A DNA stretch of 37,540 nt, from IMG/VR virus record IMGVR_UViG_3300042402_001492, positions 1 through 37,540 of that record; one strand, 5' to 3'. Position numbers and translations under genes: made by a program. The stretch comes from a virus. The notes beneath the pieces were generated by a model. The model did not search any database. It saw only the letters and a program-made list of their open reading frames with translations, and was not told the DNA's origin. Numbering within the stretch: the first letter of the stretch is position 1; each line of letters begins with the position of its first letter. Below are positions 1 through 7,920 of this stretch, one piece after another.

Positions 1-1458
1 TTTCTCAAAACGATCGGCATCTGTTCGATCGTTCACCATTGGCTCACCACGTATGTTCAAGCTGGTGTTGAGCAACATAGGACAACCTGTTGCTGCATAC
101 CAAGCTTCTAACAGTTGTCTGATTCCCGATCTTGAGTCTTTCGCCACAGTTTGTACTCTACTAGTACCGTCGTAATGAGCAATAGCGGAATATAGATCAG
201 GGCGAATACAGTTAGCGACAGATTGCATATAAGGGCTGTCAGTCCAACCACGAGGAAGATCAAAATACTCGCTAGCGCACTCTGCCAGGATAACTGGGGC
301 GAAGGGTCTAAATCTCTGTCGTCGTTTGATGTCATTTACTCGATCCTTAATGTGTAGACCTCGTGGGTCCGCTAATAAACTTCTATTACCTAGGGCTCGT
401 GGCCCGAATTCTGCTGCACCGTTGGCCACACCACAAATGCCATCACGCAGCAGAGCACCAACAAGGGCGTCAACAGGATAAGGCCCAGGGATAGTATAGC
501 CCAAGTAAGGGTCGTTCCATGCAAGACTACGACCGTGAGCCAAAGCAGCGGCCCCAAGACTAGAACCAGCGTCGCCAGGACAAGGCATAATCCAAATATT
601 ATCAAAGTATCTCCCTAAGTACTGATTGGCCAAACAGTTGAGCGCCACTCCGCCCATGTAAACTAAGTTATCACTGCCAGTAAGTTCGGCAGCTTTTTGT
701 ACTATGTGCTGTATTAATTTTTCAGTTACGACCTGCCCAGCAGCAGCAATCTTGTTGGGATCTTCTCCAGCAAATACCACAGGATCAAATCCTATGTGAA
801 AGTTTTCTGCCATACGGGCTGTGACGTAATCCTCAACCGCATACTGGCTCATTTTCCCCACAAGAGATAGATCACCGTAAGCAGCCATGCCCATGGTAAT
901 GTATTCTTCTTCCATGGGCTTCAGGCCCACACGTTGGGTTAGGGCACTGTAAAATAAACCAATGCTGTGTGGATAACGCTGACCCCATACTTTTTGATAC
1001 TGTGCTCGGCCGTGTACATCGTAACGAGCATGGTAGATTGATATGGTATCTAGTTCGCCAATGGCATCAATAACAACCACAGCAGCTTCCTGATAAGGAC
1101 TGGTTTGAAATCCTGCGGCTGCATGACTGAGATGATGCGGAAATGCCTGTAAACGTCTGCCACGTATACGATTGGTGCCAACATGTTGTTCTAGTGTGCC
1201 ACGCAAGGTCCAAGGCCCAAAGGCATTTTCACCTGATCTCAGCTGCTGTATGTTGTGCATCCAAGGACGTTCGTAGTAAGCAATAGTCGCAATATCGTAT
1301 TGATAAGCAGCGTCTAAGAGTTCAATGCTTAGTTCGGGATCATTTTTTGTTTTGCTGTAACGCTCGCTATGGCCAGCGAACACAATCTCGCCATCTTCTC
1401 TAACAACAGAGACAGCAGCGTCGTGATATCCAGCACTTACACCTAGTATATGTTTCAT
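1..1458 (-). CDS. NodU/CmcH-family O-carbamoyltransferase (3' end cut by window edge)
   Basis: The frame is open from the ATG at 1458 to the window edge, giving 486 residues with no stop, so the C-terminus lies outside. I translated it by hand. Family hallmarks are LGVSAGYHDAAVSVV at the N-terminus, PHHLSHAA (residues 107-114) in the ASKHA-like N-domain, MGGVALNC (268-275), PCPGDAGSSLG (about 291-301), EFGPRALGNRS (350-360) and LLNTSLNIRGEP (about 462-473). Known members use carbamoyl phosphate and ATP to carbamoylate hydroxyl groups, for example on Nod-factor sugars or cephalosporins. The remaining missing part is probably short, since the last family motifs are already present. The ATG overlaps the stop of the upstream 33-aa gene as ATGA, so translation is probably coupled. 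Next to several glycosyltransferases, the likely acceptor is a sugar made or attached by this operon, but that is inference. Confidence 0.93.
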   Translation of the reverse strand, partial: MKHILGVSAGYHDAAVSVVREDGEIVFAGHSERYSKTKNDPELSIELLDAAYQYDIATIAYYERPWMHNIQQLRSGENAFGPWTLRGTLEQHVGTNRIRGRRLQAFPHHLSHAAAGFQTSPYQEAAVVVIDAIGELDTISIYHARYDVHGRAQYQKVWGQRYPHSIGLFYSALTQRVGLKPMEEEYITMGMAAYGDLSLVGKMSQYAVEDYVTARMAENFHIGFDPVVFAGEDPNKIAAAGQVVTEKLIQHIVQKAAELTGSDNLVYMGGVALNCLANQYLGRYFDNIWIMPCPGDAGSSLGAAALAHGRSLAWNDPYLGYTIPGPYPVDALVGALLRDGICGVANGAAEFGPRALGNRSLLADPRGLHIKDRVNDIKRRQRFRPFAPVILAECASEYFDLPRGWTDSPYMQSVANCIRPDLYSAIAHYDGTSRVQTVAKDSRSGIRQLLEAWYAATGCPMLLNTSLNIRGEPMVNDRTDADRFEK

Positions 1459-1556
1459 TTGTAGATAAATGGATCTCGTTTACGCAGTTCTTTCAACTTC
1501 TTGCGATATCGTATTTCTAACCGAATCCGATTATATAAGTTTCTAAGCCACTTCAT
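1455..1556 (-). CDS. 33-aa basic peptide ending in RDPFIYK
   Basis: This is a short frame (ATG at 1556, TGA at 1457-1455) filling the space between the 389-aa gene and the carbamoyltransferase. It starts 14 nt inside the upstream gene and its TGA overlaps the downstream ATG as ATGA, the same packing seen across the operon, which argues that it is translated. The product begins MKWLRNLYNRIRLEIRYRKK, is dominated by Arg and Lys with spaced Leu/Ile/Tyr suggesting an amphipathic helix, and ends in RDPFIYK. No domain is recognised. It could be a nucleic-acid- or membrane-binding peptide, a small partner of a neighbouring enzyme, or a peptide substrate of the radical SAM enzymes; nothing in the sequence decides between these. 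Confidence 0.7.
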   Translation of the reverse strand: MKWLRNLYNRIRLEIRYRKKLKELRKRDPFIYK

Positions 1557-2712
1557 ATTCTGTCCTCTTTAAATTTTCTATCTGCCGTTGCTCATGGTCT
1601 GAATCGCTCCAGGCATAATCAAATACGCCAGTAACATCTCCAATTTCTATCTTGTGAATGTCGAGATGCTGACCTATTTGACGCCAAATCTGTTCAGGGT
1701 CTATAGTGCCAAAACTACCTTCGAGGTCTACTTGGCCAATCTTCAAATAACCCAGGCTCAACCGGTCGTTGTCTATAGACAATCCATTGTCTGTTAACCA
1801 GGATTCAAACAGATCCTGCTCCTGATCGTGCCAAGGATGAGATCCTCCGCGCACTACATCACGTGCCCATTCAATATCAAACTCGCCTGAATAGTATTTC
1901 AGTGCGGTTATAGCTTCGCAAGTGGTACCAGCACCTACGCTGATATCAGTAGCATCGCTACCCACATTAAGTTTAGGAGCAGACTCATCGCGAAATACTT
2001 CATATAATGTTTTACCAATTTGGGTCCAATGCATATAAACACCGCCTAACACACGATCATATCTGTTGCGAGCAAAGCCAGTTCTGTGTTCGTCTGTGAG
2101 ATCGTATCTTGGCGCATGTACAAACGTAGTTATCTGACTTGGCCTTACCCACTGAGGATCTTGCAGCATTTTGCGTTGACTCAATATCAAACTTTCAAGT
2201 TCGTGACAAATAAGATTCAATTGTCGTATTGCATAACGAGTAGTGGCATCAGCATGATGATAGTAAGCACTGGGATTCCAAACAGTGCCTTGCAGCACTT
2301 CAAAATGATTGTGCAGCCTATTCATTATGTTATGCTTGATAGAGTACTGTTTTCTGCCTATACCAGGATCGATTGAAAAGCGTACATTGGTGTCAGAAAA
2401 TACTTCTTCTATCCAGTAAGGTTCTAGTCCTGCTTCCTGCCATTTATCGGTACAATTATAATGATTGATCCATGTAACAAATCGATTCAGCTGATCGCAT
2501 AAAAATTTTACTGTGCGAGGCGTGTGCGGAAATCCCAAGAAGCAGAAGTTTTTCTCAAGATGCAGGTTTGACTGTAGTATCTCACGCAAGGCCTGTTGCC
2601 AGTCCCGTGACAACTGATTGTCCTCAGGTATAATAGTATACACCAACTGGCTTGCATGATCAAGTGGATCACGCAGCGTTATCTTAACAGGCGATAGCTT
2701 GGTACCAGGCAT
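1543..2712 (-). CDS. Hypothetical protein, 389 aa, downstream partner of the radical SAM array
   Basis: The ATG at 2712 lies 29 nt inside the preceding radical SAM gene and is preceded by an AAGGA-type ribosome site; no later in-frame ATG near the N-terminus offers an alternative. The protein is soluble-looking, with no signal peptide or membrane segment. The middle is rich in His, Glu and aromatic residues (RLHNHFEVLQG, AYYHHADATTRY, ICHELESLI, GGVYMHWTQIGKTLYEVFRDE at roughly 130-245), which could form a metal site, but no metal-binding family is recognised. Its position directly after six radical SAM genes, with an overlapping start, suggests that it works with them as a partner or a substrate. 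I do not recognise its function. Confidence 0.85.
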   Translation of the reverse strand: MPGTKLSPVKITLRDPLDHASQLVYTIIPEDNQLSRDWQQALREILQSNLHLEKNFCFLGFPHTPRTVKFLCDQLNRFVTWINHYNCTDKWQEAGLEPYWIEEVFSDTNVRFSIDPGIGRKQYSIKHNIMNRLHNHFEVLQGTVWNPSAYYHHADATTRYAIRQLNLICHELESLILSQRKMLQDPQWVRPSQITTFVHAPRYDLTDEHRTGFARNRYDRVLGGVYMHWTQIGKTLYEVFRDESAPKLNVGSDATDISVGAGTTCEAITALKYYSGEFDIEWARDVVRGGSHPWHDQEQDLFESWLTDNGLSIDNDRLSLGYLKIGQVDLEGSFGTIDPEQIWRQIGQHLDIHKIEIGDVTGVFDYAWSDSDHEQRQIENLKRTEYEVA

Positions 2713-3979
2713 GTATTTCAGGATCCTTTTCTAATATGTTTTCTAACGTGTATGTATCTTTTCTAATCTTCTCTAATTGTAACACACGACGCTTGCCTTG
2801 TGCAAGTCCTTCTTGCCATGTGTCTGGCCATTGTTCTTCAAAAGTAGGCCTGTTTTTAAGTTGCAATAAGACATCGCGTAACGCACCTGGCGGCAAATCT
2901 TTAGTGATCCGATCAATACGGTTATGTAGCAAGTGCTTGGGCAACGACAACGGACTCAAAATAATATTGGGACTAAAGCTGAATATAACTTTGGCTAAAA
3001 TATCTACTCCAAGATCTGTTGATAACTTTTGTACGTTTTCTATTTCAAACATACCCGGCAATGTCAGTGTAAAGTCCAAGCGCAACTGTCTAGGATGCTT
3101 TTGAAATTTTAAGCCGTATTTGAAATTCTCAAGCCATTGCTCAAAGTTGAGGCCAGTTCTGATGTATTCGCCAATGGCACCTGTGCCGTCCAAGCTGGCA
3201 CATATTTGCCAGTCACGTAGGTGTACTAGGATGTCATCAAACAAGTTAACGCCGCGATATTTAATACGACTAAAGTTGGTATTGTATCTAGCATACACTT
3301 TACTGCCATCTCCTTGATCCACAATCTGTTTCATGTAACGCCAGTGCTGTTCGTACATCAAGGGTTCGCCGCCGACCCAGTATATTTCTTCCACACGATG
3401 TTCTGCCACAGCCTGAGCAAACTCTGCTTCGATCTGTGTGTCTTGGAATTCGCTGATCTGTTCTCTCACTCCTGGTTGCATCCACATGTTTTCGGGTCTG
3501 TCCCAGTTGATCATGTTGTGCTGTCGCTGTTCGCTTTCCCACGAGCTGCTGAGAACATCTCCACACATACGGCATTTGAAGTTGCAAAGATTACTAAAAC
3601 GATAATCCCAGGATACAGGACGCATAGTAGTAGAGCCATCTTCTGCGGTCGAGTTTACCAGTTCTTCATACTTGTGGCCAAACAATCTATCAAAGTAAGT
3701 GCGGTAAACGTCCGTATTCAACAGCTTGTCGTTGCAAACTTCGCATTCTGGTAGTGTCTCGCCGGCCATCATACGTCGACGCACACTTTTCATATGGTCG
3801 TTATTCCAGTGTTGTTCTAGGGTGACAGGCACATACTTACCGGTGCCGGCACTGGTGTCGATGTATTGACTAAAACTCTGTGCTGGTTCGCGACTTGTAC
3901 AGCACATACGCCGCTCAGTCTGTGGATTGATGTAAGTATGCACCCAAGGTGCCATGCATAGAGTTTTGGGTTTATTCAT
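2684..3979 (-). CDS. Radical SAM protein with N-terminal SPASM/twitch-like domain (type A)
   Basis: 431 aa. The radical SAM core carries CNFKCRMCG (Cys132, Cys136, Cys139) for the SAM-binding 4Fe-4S cluster, GGEP at 203-206 and a SLDGTG strand with a nearby EYIRTG. Before the core, Cys8 (CMAPWVH), Cys26-Cys27 and a CxxC at 79-82 form a second cysteine set like an auxiliary-cluster (SPASM/twitch) domain, but at the N-terminus rather than the C-terminus. Such enzymes cleave SAM to a 5'-deoxyadenosyl radical; SPASM-type members often modify peptides. The substrate is unknown. The start overlaps the previous gene by 8 nt (ATGAATAA), and the end overlaps the 389-aa gene by 29 nt. It belongs with the 405-aa and 438-aa proteins by its C-x-x-PW and CC motifs. 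Confidence 0.93.
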   Translation of the reverse strand: MNKPKTLCMAPWVHTYINPQTERRMCCTSREPAQSFSQYIDTSAGTGKYVPVTLEQHWNNDHMKSVRRRMMAGETLPECEVCNDKLLNTDVYRTYFDRLFGHKYEELVNSTAEDGSTTMRPVSWDYRFSNLCNFKCRMCGDVLSSSWESEQRQHNMINWDRPENMWMQPGVREQISEFQDTQIEAEFAQAVAEHRVEEIYWVGGEPLMYEQHWRYMKQIVDQGDGSKVYARYNTNFSRIKYRGVNLFDDILVHLRDWQICASLDGTGAIGEYIRTGLNFEQWLENFKYGLKFQKHPRQLRLDFTLTLPGMFEIENVQKLSTDLGVDILAKVIFSFSPNIILSPLSLPKHLLHNRIDRITKDLPPGALRDVLLQLKNRPTFEEQWPDTWQEGLAQGKRRVLQLEKIRKDTYTLENILEKDPEIHAWYQAIAC

Positions 3980-5393
3980 ATTCTGCTATAAAAGGAAATA
4001 ATTCGCGCCAGTTGGTACCGCGTCTACGATCAAGTTCGTCGAGGTAAGTTTGCAATTTACGAATTTCTGCAAGATTGGGTTCTTTGATTTGTTGTAGTTG
4101 TTGTCTTAGGCCGGTCATGCGATGTCGTGCATGACGTTGATCCCAGTTATCTTCGCGCATGGTATTAAACAGTCTATCAAAATCGTTTTCCCATTCCGAC
4201 CAGCCAAAGTTTTTAGGATGCTGGAACATCTGTGGACCTGTGTAAAACTGGAAGTAGTGACCGATTTGATTGTTCTCACTATACTGATTTATCTTTTCCA
4301 CCAAGTCAGGCATGGTTTTTATGGTCATAGCAGTGATGGTCTGATTGATGTTTAATCTTATCCAAGGTTGTGTTACAGCCCAGGCCATTCTGGTTTCAAA
4401 CTTATCCAAGTTTAAGCCACTGCGTACATAACTGGACTGTGGCCCCCAACAATCAATACTAGCAGTCAAATCAAATATTCTTATGTGTCCAGACTCTTGT
4501 AGCTGTTGTATTCTACTGGTGTATTCATCCCAATATCGATCAGGAACGTTGCAGTTACTGAACACATTGAGTTCTAGTTTGGGATTGGGTTTGCGCCCTA
4601 TGATTTCTAACACTGAATTCATTAAGTCGTGTTGCAGAAAAGTTTCTCCGCCCAACAAGTGCAATCGCAACAGACTTTGTACATTGTTGTCTAACCAGTT
4701 AAGAAACTTGTCATAATACTCTTGTGTGGCAACAGGAACATTAACTACAGGAATATGTACACCATTTAGTTTAAATTCACCATGCTTTATGTTTTCTTGT
4801 TCAATCTTACTGCTGAGGCTGGCATTGCAATAGATGCAGGACAAGTTACAGGTATTTTGTGCAAACAGTTCCACAATCTTGGGTGTAACTCTAGTGGCTG
4901 TGAAATCAGTTTCAACTTCAATTGGTGTTAGCTTACGTATAGTATTAACATGCATACGATCGCTGAAACCACCAGAATCTTCCATGTCCTTGCAATACTC
5001 GCATCCGCCGTTGGGCCATTCACCGCCATCGCCGTTGGGCCAAAGTCCTTGCAGCATACGTGATCGATCTTCTAACTTCTTGGGTGTGTTGTGAAAGTCA
5101 TCAAAATTTTCAAGAGAAATTGGCACAGGTTTGACTCTATGGCAAGACGCAGTACTCAAGAGGTTTAGATAGATAGAACTCCAAGTCCATTTGTTTTGGC
5201 AAGCAGTAGCAGCCTCAATAGGAAATCTAACTCCATCGCCAATCCATACTCTTTCCCAGTTGTCTATGTTGCTTTGTATTTCCGGTATTTCGGCTTTTTT
5301 ACCTTGCACATACTCATCATAGGTAGGCCATCCTTGCCCAGCATGGGTATCATAATCGCTGCGGTCTACATATAGTTTTAAATTCACAGTCAT
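3972..5393 (-). CDS. Radical SAM protein with N-terminal four-Cys domain (type B)
   Basis: 473 aa. The SAM cluster motif is CNLSCIYCN (Cys182, Cys186, Cys189), followed by GGET at 248-251 in place of the usual GGEP, and SIDCWGPQSSYVRSG. The N-terminal domain has Cys65, Cys84 (in SCHR), an HNTPKKLE segment at 101-108 and CEYCKDMED at 131-139, giving four cysteines for a probable auxiliary Fe-S cluster. These features match the 445-aa and 466-aa proteins of this operon, although the spacing before Cys65 is longer here. The C-terminal part ends in a DELDRRRGTNWRELFPF segment that recurs in the other type B proteins (YDQRRGKDF and HDRRRNTDF). The start forms an ATGA overlap with the upstream gene. 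Substrate unknown; a peptide or sugar-linked substrate is inference. Confidence 0.93.
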   Translation of the reverse strand: MTVNLKLYVDRSDYDTHAGQGWPTYDEYVQGKKAEIPEIQSNIDNWERVWIGDGVRFPIEAATACQNKWTWSSIYLNLLSTASCHRVKPVPISLENFDDFHNTPKKLEDRSRMLQGLWPNGDGGEWPNGGCEYCKDMEDSGGFSDRMHVNTIRKLTPIEVETDFTATRVTPKIVELFAQNTCNLSCIYCNASLSSKIEQENIKHGEFKLNGVHIPVVNVPVATQEYYDKFLNWLDNNVQSLLRLHLLGGETFLQHDLMNSVLEIIGRKPNPKLELNVFSNCNVPDRYWDEYTSRIQQLQESGHIRIFDLTASIDCWGPQSSYVRSGLNLDKFETRMAWAVTQPWIRLNINQTITAMTIKTMPDLVEKINQYSENNQIGHYFQFYTGPQMFQHPKNFGWSEWENDFDRLFNTMREDNWDQRHARHRMTGLRQQLQQIKEPNLAEIRKLQTYLDELDRRRGTNWRELFPFIAEYE

Positions 5394-6607
5394 TTGGGAC
5401 TCCGGTAATTAATTATTTCAGCAAATTCTGGCTCAACCTCTGCAAGACTTTGTTTTCTTCTTTGGTCTGTTATAGTTATTTGATCTAGTAACTGTGTACC
5501 ATCAAGACTTTGACCCTGCATCATAAAGTCTATCACGGATTTGATTTCTGTTTGTGCCTTTTTAGACACACCAGCAGTAGATAATCTTTCAGCTATGGCT
5601 TGCTTGGCTGTGTCAGGTAAAGCTGCAATACTAAAATGTCTTGCTTCGTGTAACATATTCCAATAAACAAAATTAAAGCCTTGTTGATCTGCCCAGTTAG
5701 CTACTGTTTCTAAGTATAACACATTAAACACATTCACAGTAATACAGGCCTGGAGTTGTATGTTAGGGTGTCGATCACGCATGGTCATAAAACGTGCAAT
5801 ATTGTGCTCAACTTCTGACCATACAGCATTGGCACGTTGATATTCAAATCTTTCACCCACATCATCTATGCTGAATGCAATCTCCACTGTCTTAAAGTGT
5901 TGCCAGATGTCTTCGGCATTGTCAGGAAACTGTGTGCCGTTGGTATTATAGTGTATTTCTACTTGCCCAGCAATACCCATATCTACAATGCGTTCCAGGA
6001 ATCTAAAATGCTCGCGGATCATAAAAGGTTCGCCGCCGGTAAATTCTATGTAGCGTATCTGGTCTGACAGATTCTTAATTTCTTCCCAAAAGTCCTGATT
6101 GTCTTTGGCCCAGGCACCTTGCCGCAACATCTGATAGTGGAAACCCGTTTTCTTTTGTGCAATGGGAGAAAACTCTATTTCTTCTACTGCAAATGTGCTG
6201 CTACTCCACGATCCGCATATACGACATTTGAGGTTGCAGATGTTACCTAACTTAAGATCAAGAAACATAAGTGGTTTTGGATCTTGTGTCCATTCAGTAT
6301 CCGGAATCATGTGTTTGAGTCTATCTAAAGTATGCATACGCTTACTGGTACGGCCGGCATCTTCTTCCGCCCAGCACTTCCGGCAGGTCTCTGGTTGTTC
6401 TGCTCTTAGGAATTGTTTCCTTAGTTTACGCATATAGTTGCTGTCTTGTATATCAGCTAGTTCTGCTGACTTAGACAAGTCAAATTTGTTACCGTTTATA
6501 TCTACAATCTCTTCTTCGGCCAGACAGCAAGGACGTACAGTACCAATGGGGCTAGTTTCCAGGCTGATCCAAGGCAATACGCAGAATTTTTCGTGTGGTA
6601 TCTTCAT
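5390..6607 (-). CDS. Radical SAM protein with N-terminal SPASM/twitch-like domain (type A)
   Basis: 405 aa, the shortest of the six. The core has CNLKCRICG (Cys124, Cys128, Cys131), GGEP at 191-194, HYNTNGTQFPD and SIDDVGERFEYQR. The N-terminal domain begins almost at residue 1: KFCVLPWISLETSP with Cys9, then VRPCCLAEE (Cys27-Cys28) and CRKCWAEEDAG (Cys75, Cys78). This is the arrangement of a SPASM-like auxiliary-cluster domain placed ahead of the core. No cysteine cluster follows the core. The start is an ATGA overlap with the 438-aa gene and the stop is an ATGA overlap with the 473-aa gene, so the three are probably coupled in translation. Reaction and substrate are unknown. Confidence 0.93.
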   Translation of the reverse strand: MKIPHEKFCVLPWISLETSPIGTVRPCCLAEEEIVDINGNKFDLSKSAELADIQDSNYMRKLRKQFLRAEQPETCRKCWAEEDAGRTSKRMHTLDRLKHMIPDTEWTQDPKPLMFLDLKLGNICNLKCRICGSWSSSTFAVEEIEFSPIAQKKTGFHYQMLRQGAWAKDNQDFWEEIKNLSDQIRYIEFTGGEPFMIREHFRFLERIVDMGIAGQVEIHYNTNGTQFPDNAEDIWQHFKTVEIAFSIDDVGERFEYQRANAVWSEVEHNIARFMTMRDRHPNIQLQACITVNVFNVLYLETVANWADQQGFNFVYWNMLHEARHFSIAALPDTAKQAIAERLSTAGVSKKAQTEIKSVIDFMMQGQSLDGTQLLDQITITDQRRKQSLAEVEPEFAEIINYRSPK

Positions 6608-7920
6608 ACTCTGGTGTGTGCGGGTTTGTATTTTAATATCTGTTCTAGTTCCGGAACTACCTTTATTAGTCGCTCGTTACGACTCCAGTCCAAGTCTGAT
6701 ACAGTTTCCCAAAAGTCTGGCAATAGTTTGCTGTTGTCAGTGCCCATCATAAACGCAACAGCACCTTCAAAACCGCCCGTGGCACGATTGATTGGATCAC
6801 GCGGGCGCAACCATTCAATGTGTTCTTCAAACTGTTTTTTAAACTGTAGTTTTATTTCTTCTGGTAGTACATCAATTCTGTATTCGGCTGGCCCTTGCAG
6901 TATATTTAAGTTAAAGTCCTTGGGCTCAATAAAGCCTTGGTCGATCATGTAGCGGTGGAAAGGTACAAAATTCCAAATGTTCATCATGCTGAGTGTGGGG
7001 CTGATCATGAAATCAATGTGTGGGCATTCGCGTTTTAGATCGCGTATGTTTTGTTCTACCTGTGCCCAATCAGTCCCACTGCGTATCATAGCAGCACGTT
7101 CTCCCATGTCGTCTAAGCTGGCAGCTACACAGACACTGGGGAAGTGTTTCCATAACTCAAGCACACTTTCTCGTTTGAACTTCAATTCTGTTAAGTTGGT
7201 ATTGTAAATCAATCTAACTTGTGTATTGCCTTTTTCAATCAGGAGTTTGAGAATCCTGTTGTGTTCTTCCATGATCAAGGGCTCGCCGCCGGCAAAATAT
7301 ATTTGTTCTAGATACGGAATATGCTCTTGCATTTGTTGCCAAACGTCTTCGCTGTGCCGTCCGGCAAACTGCACTCTAGGGCGCAGAGCTTTGCCATACA
7401 ACTTTACATCATCGTCATACCAGCGACTGCTGAATATGCTGCCGCAGCTACGGCATTTTAGATTGCAGATATTGCTGAATCTCACGTCCCAGTAGTGCAG
7501 TTTCATGTCCGGCGAGGTGCCGTCTGGCAGGGTCTGGTCAACTAGATCTGTATGCTGACCAAATGCCTTGTTTGAATTGTTTCTCATGCTGGCAAAACCA
7601 GCTGCTTCTTGTTCGTAGCAGTCTTCGCACTGTCGGCTGGGTTTGTCCTCCAACATGTTGCGACGTATTTCACGCATGTCAGTGTCGTTCCAAATTTCAC
7701 GCATGGTCTTTTGTTTGAAGTTGCCTACAGGATGTGCTGCTTTGGCCAAACAACAGGGAAAAGCTGATCCGTCCGGCCAGGCATGCAAGTGTATCCATGG
7801 CAACATACAGAAGTTTTCACTTTCCATTAGTCTGAATTGCTGCTGTTCAGTTAGATCTTCCAACTTTACATAGTTGGGAATTCTGTCTTTCCAGTTGTAG
7901 TTGCGTAAGGGGTTGGTCAT
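6604..7920 (-). CDS. Radical SAM protein with N-terminal SPASM/twitch-like domain (type A)
   Basis: I place the start at the ATG at 7920 (438 aa) because it forms an ATGA overlap with the upstream stop, as at neighbouring junctions; an in-frame ATG at 7935 would add five residues. The N-terminal domain reads FCMLPWIHLHAWPDGSAFP then CCLAKAAHPVGN, with REIW and RQCEDCYEQEAAG following (Cys38, Cys56-57, Cys98, Cys101). This is the clearest SPASM-like signature in the array, including the pDG turn and the G-N before the eiW segment. The core has CNLKCRSCG (Cys152, 156, 159), FAGGEPLI (GGEP 211-214) and SLDDMGERAAMIRSG. The C-terminal 200 residues contain no further cysteine cluster. Substrate unknown. 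Confidence 0.93.
   Translation of the reverse strand: MTNPLRNYNWKDRIPNYVKLEDLTEQQQFRLMESENFCMLPWIHLHAWPDGSAFPCCLAKAAHPVGNFKQKTMREIWNDTDMREIRRNMLEDKPSRQCEDCYEQEAAGFASMRNNSNKAFGQHTDLVDQTLPDGTSPDMKLHYWDVRFSNICNLKCRSCGSIFSSRWYDDDVKLYGKALRPRVQFAGRHSEDVWQQMQEHIPYLEQIYFAGGEPLIMEEHNRILKLLIEKGNTQVRLIYNTNLTELKFKRESVLELWKHFPSVCVAASLDDMGERAAMIRSGTDWAQVEQNIRDLKRECPHIDFMISPTLSMMNIWNFVPFHRYMIDQGFIEPKDFNLNILQGPAEYRIDVLPEEIKLQFKKQFEEHIEWLRPRDPINRATGGFEGAVAFMMGTDNSKLLPDFWETVSDLDWSRNERLIKVVPELEQILKYKPAHTRV

Noticed and set aside
108-605. Two minus-strand hydrophobic frames (75 and 71 aa) that look like membrane proteins
   Set aside because: They lie within the carbamoyltransferase in another frame; the carbamoyltransferase motifs are continuous across this region, so these are shadows.
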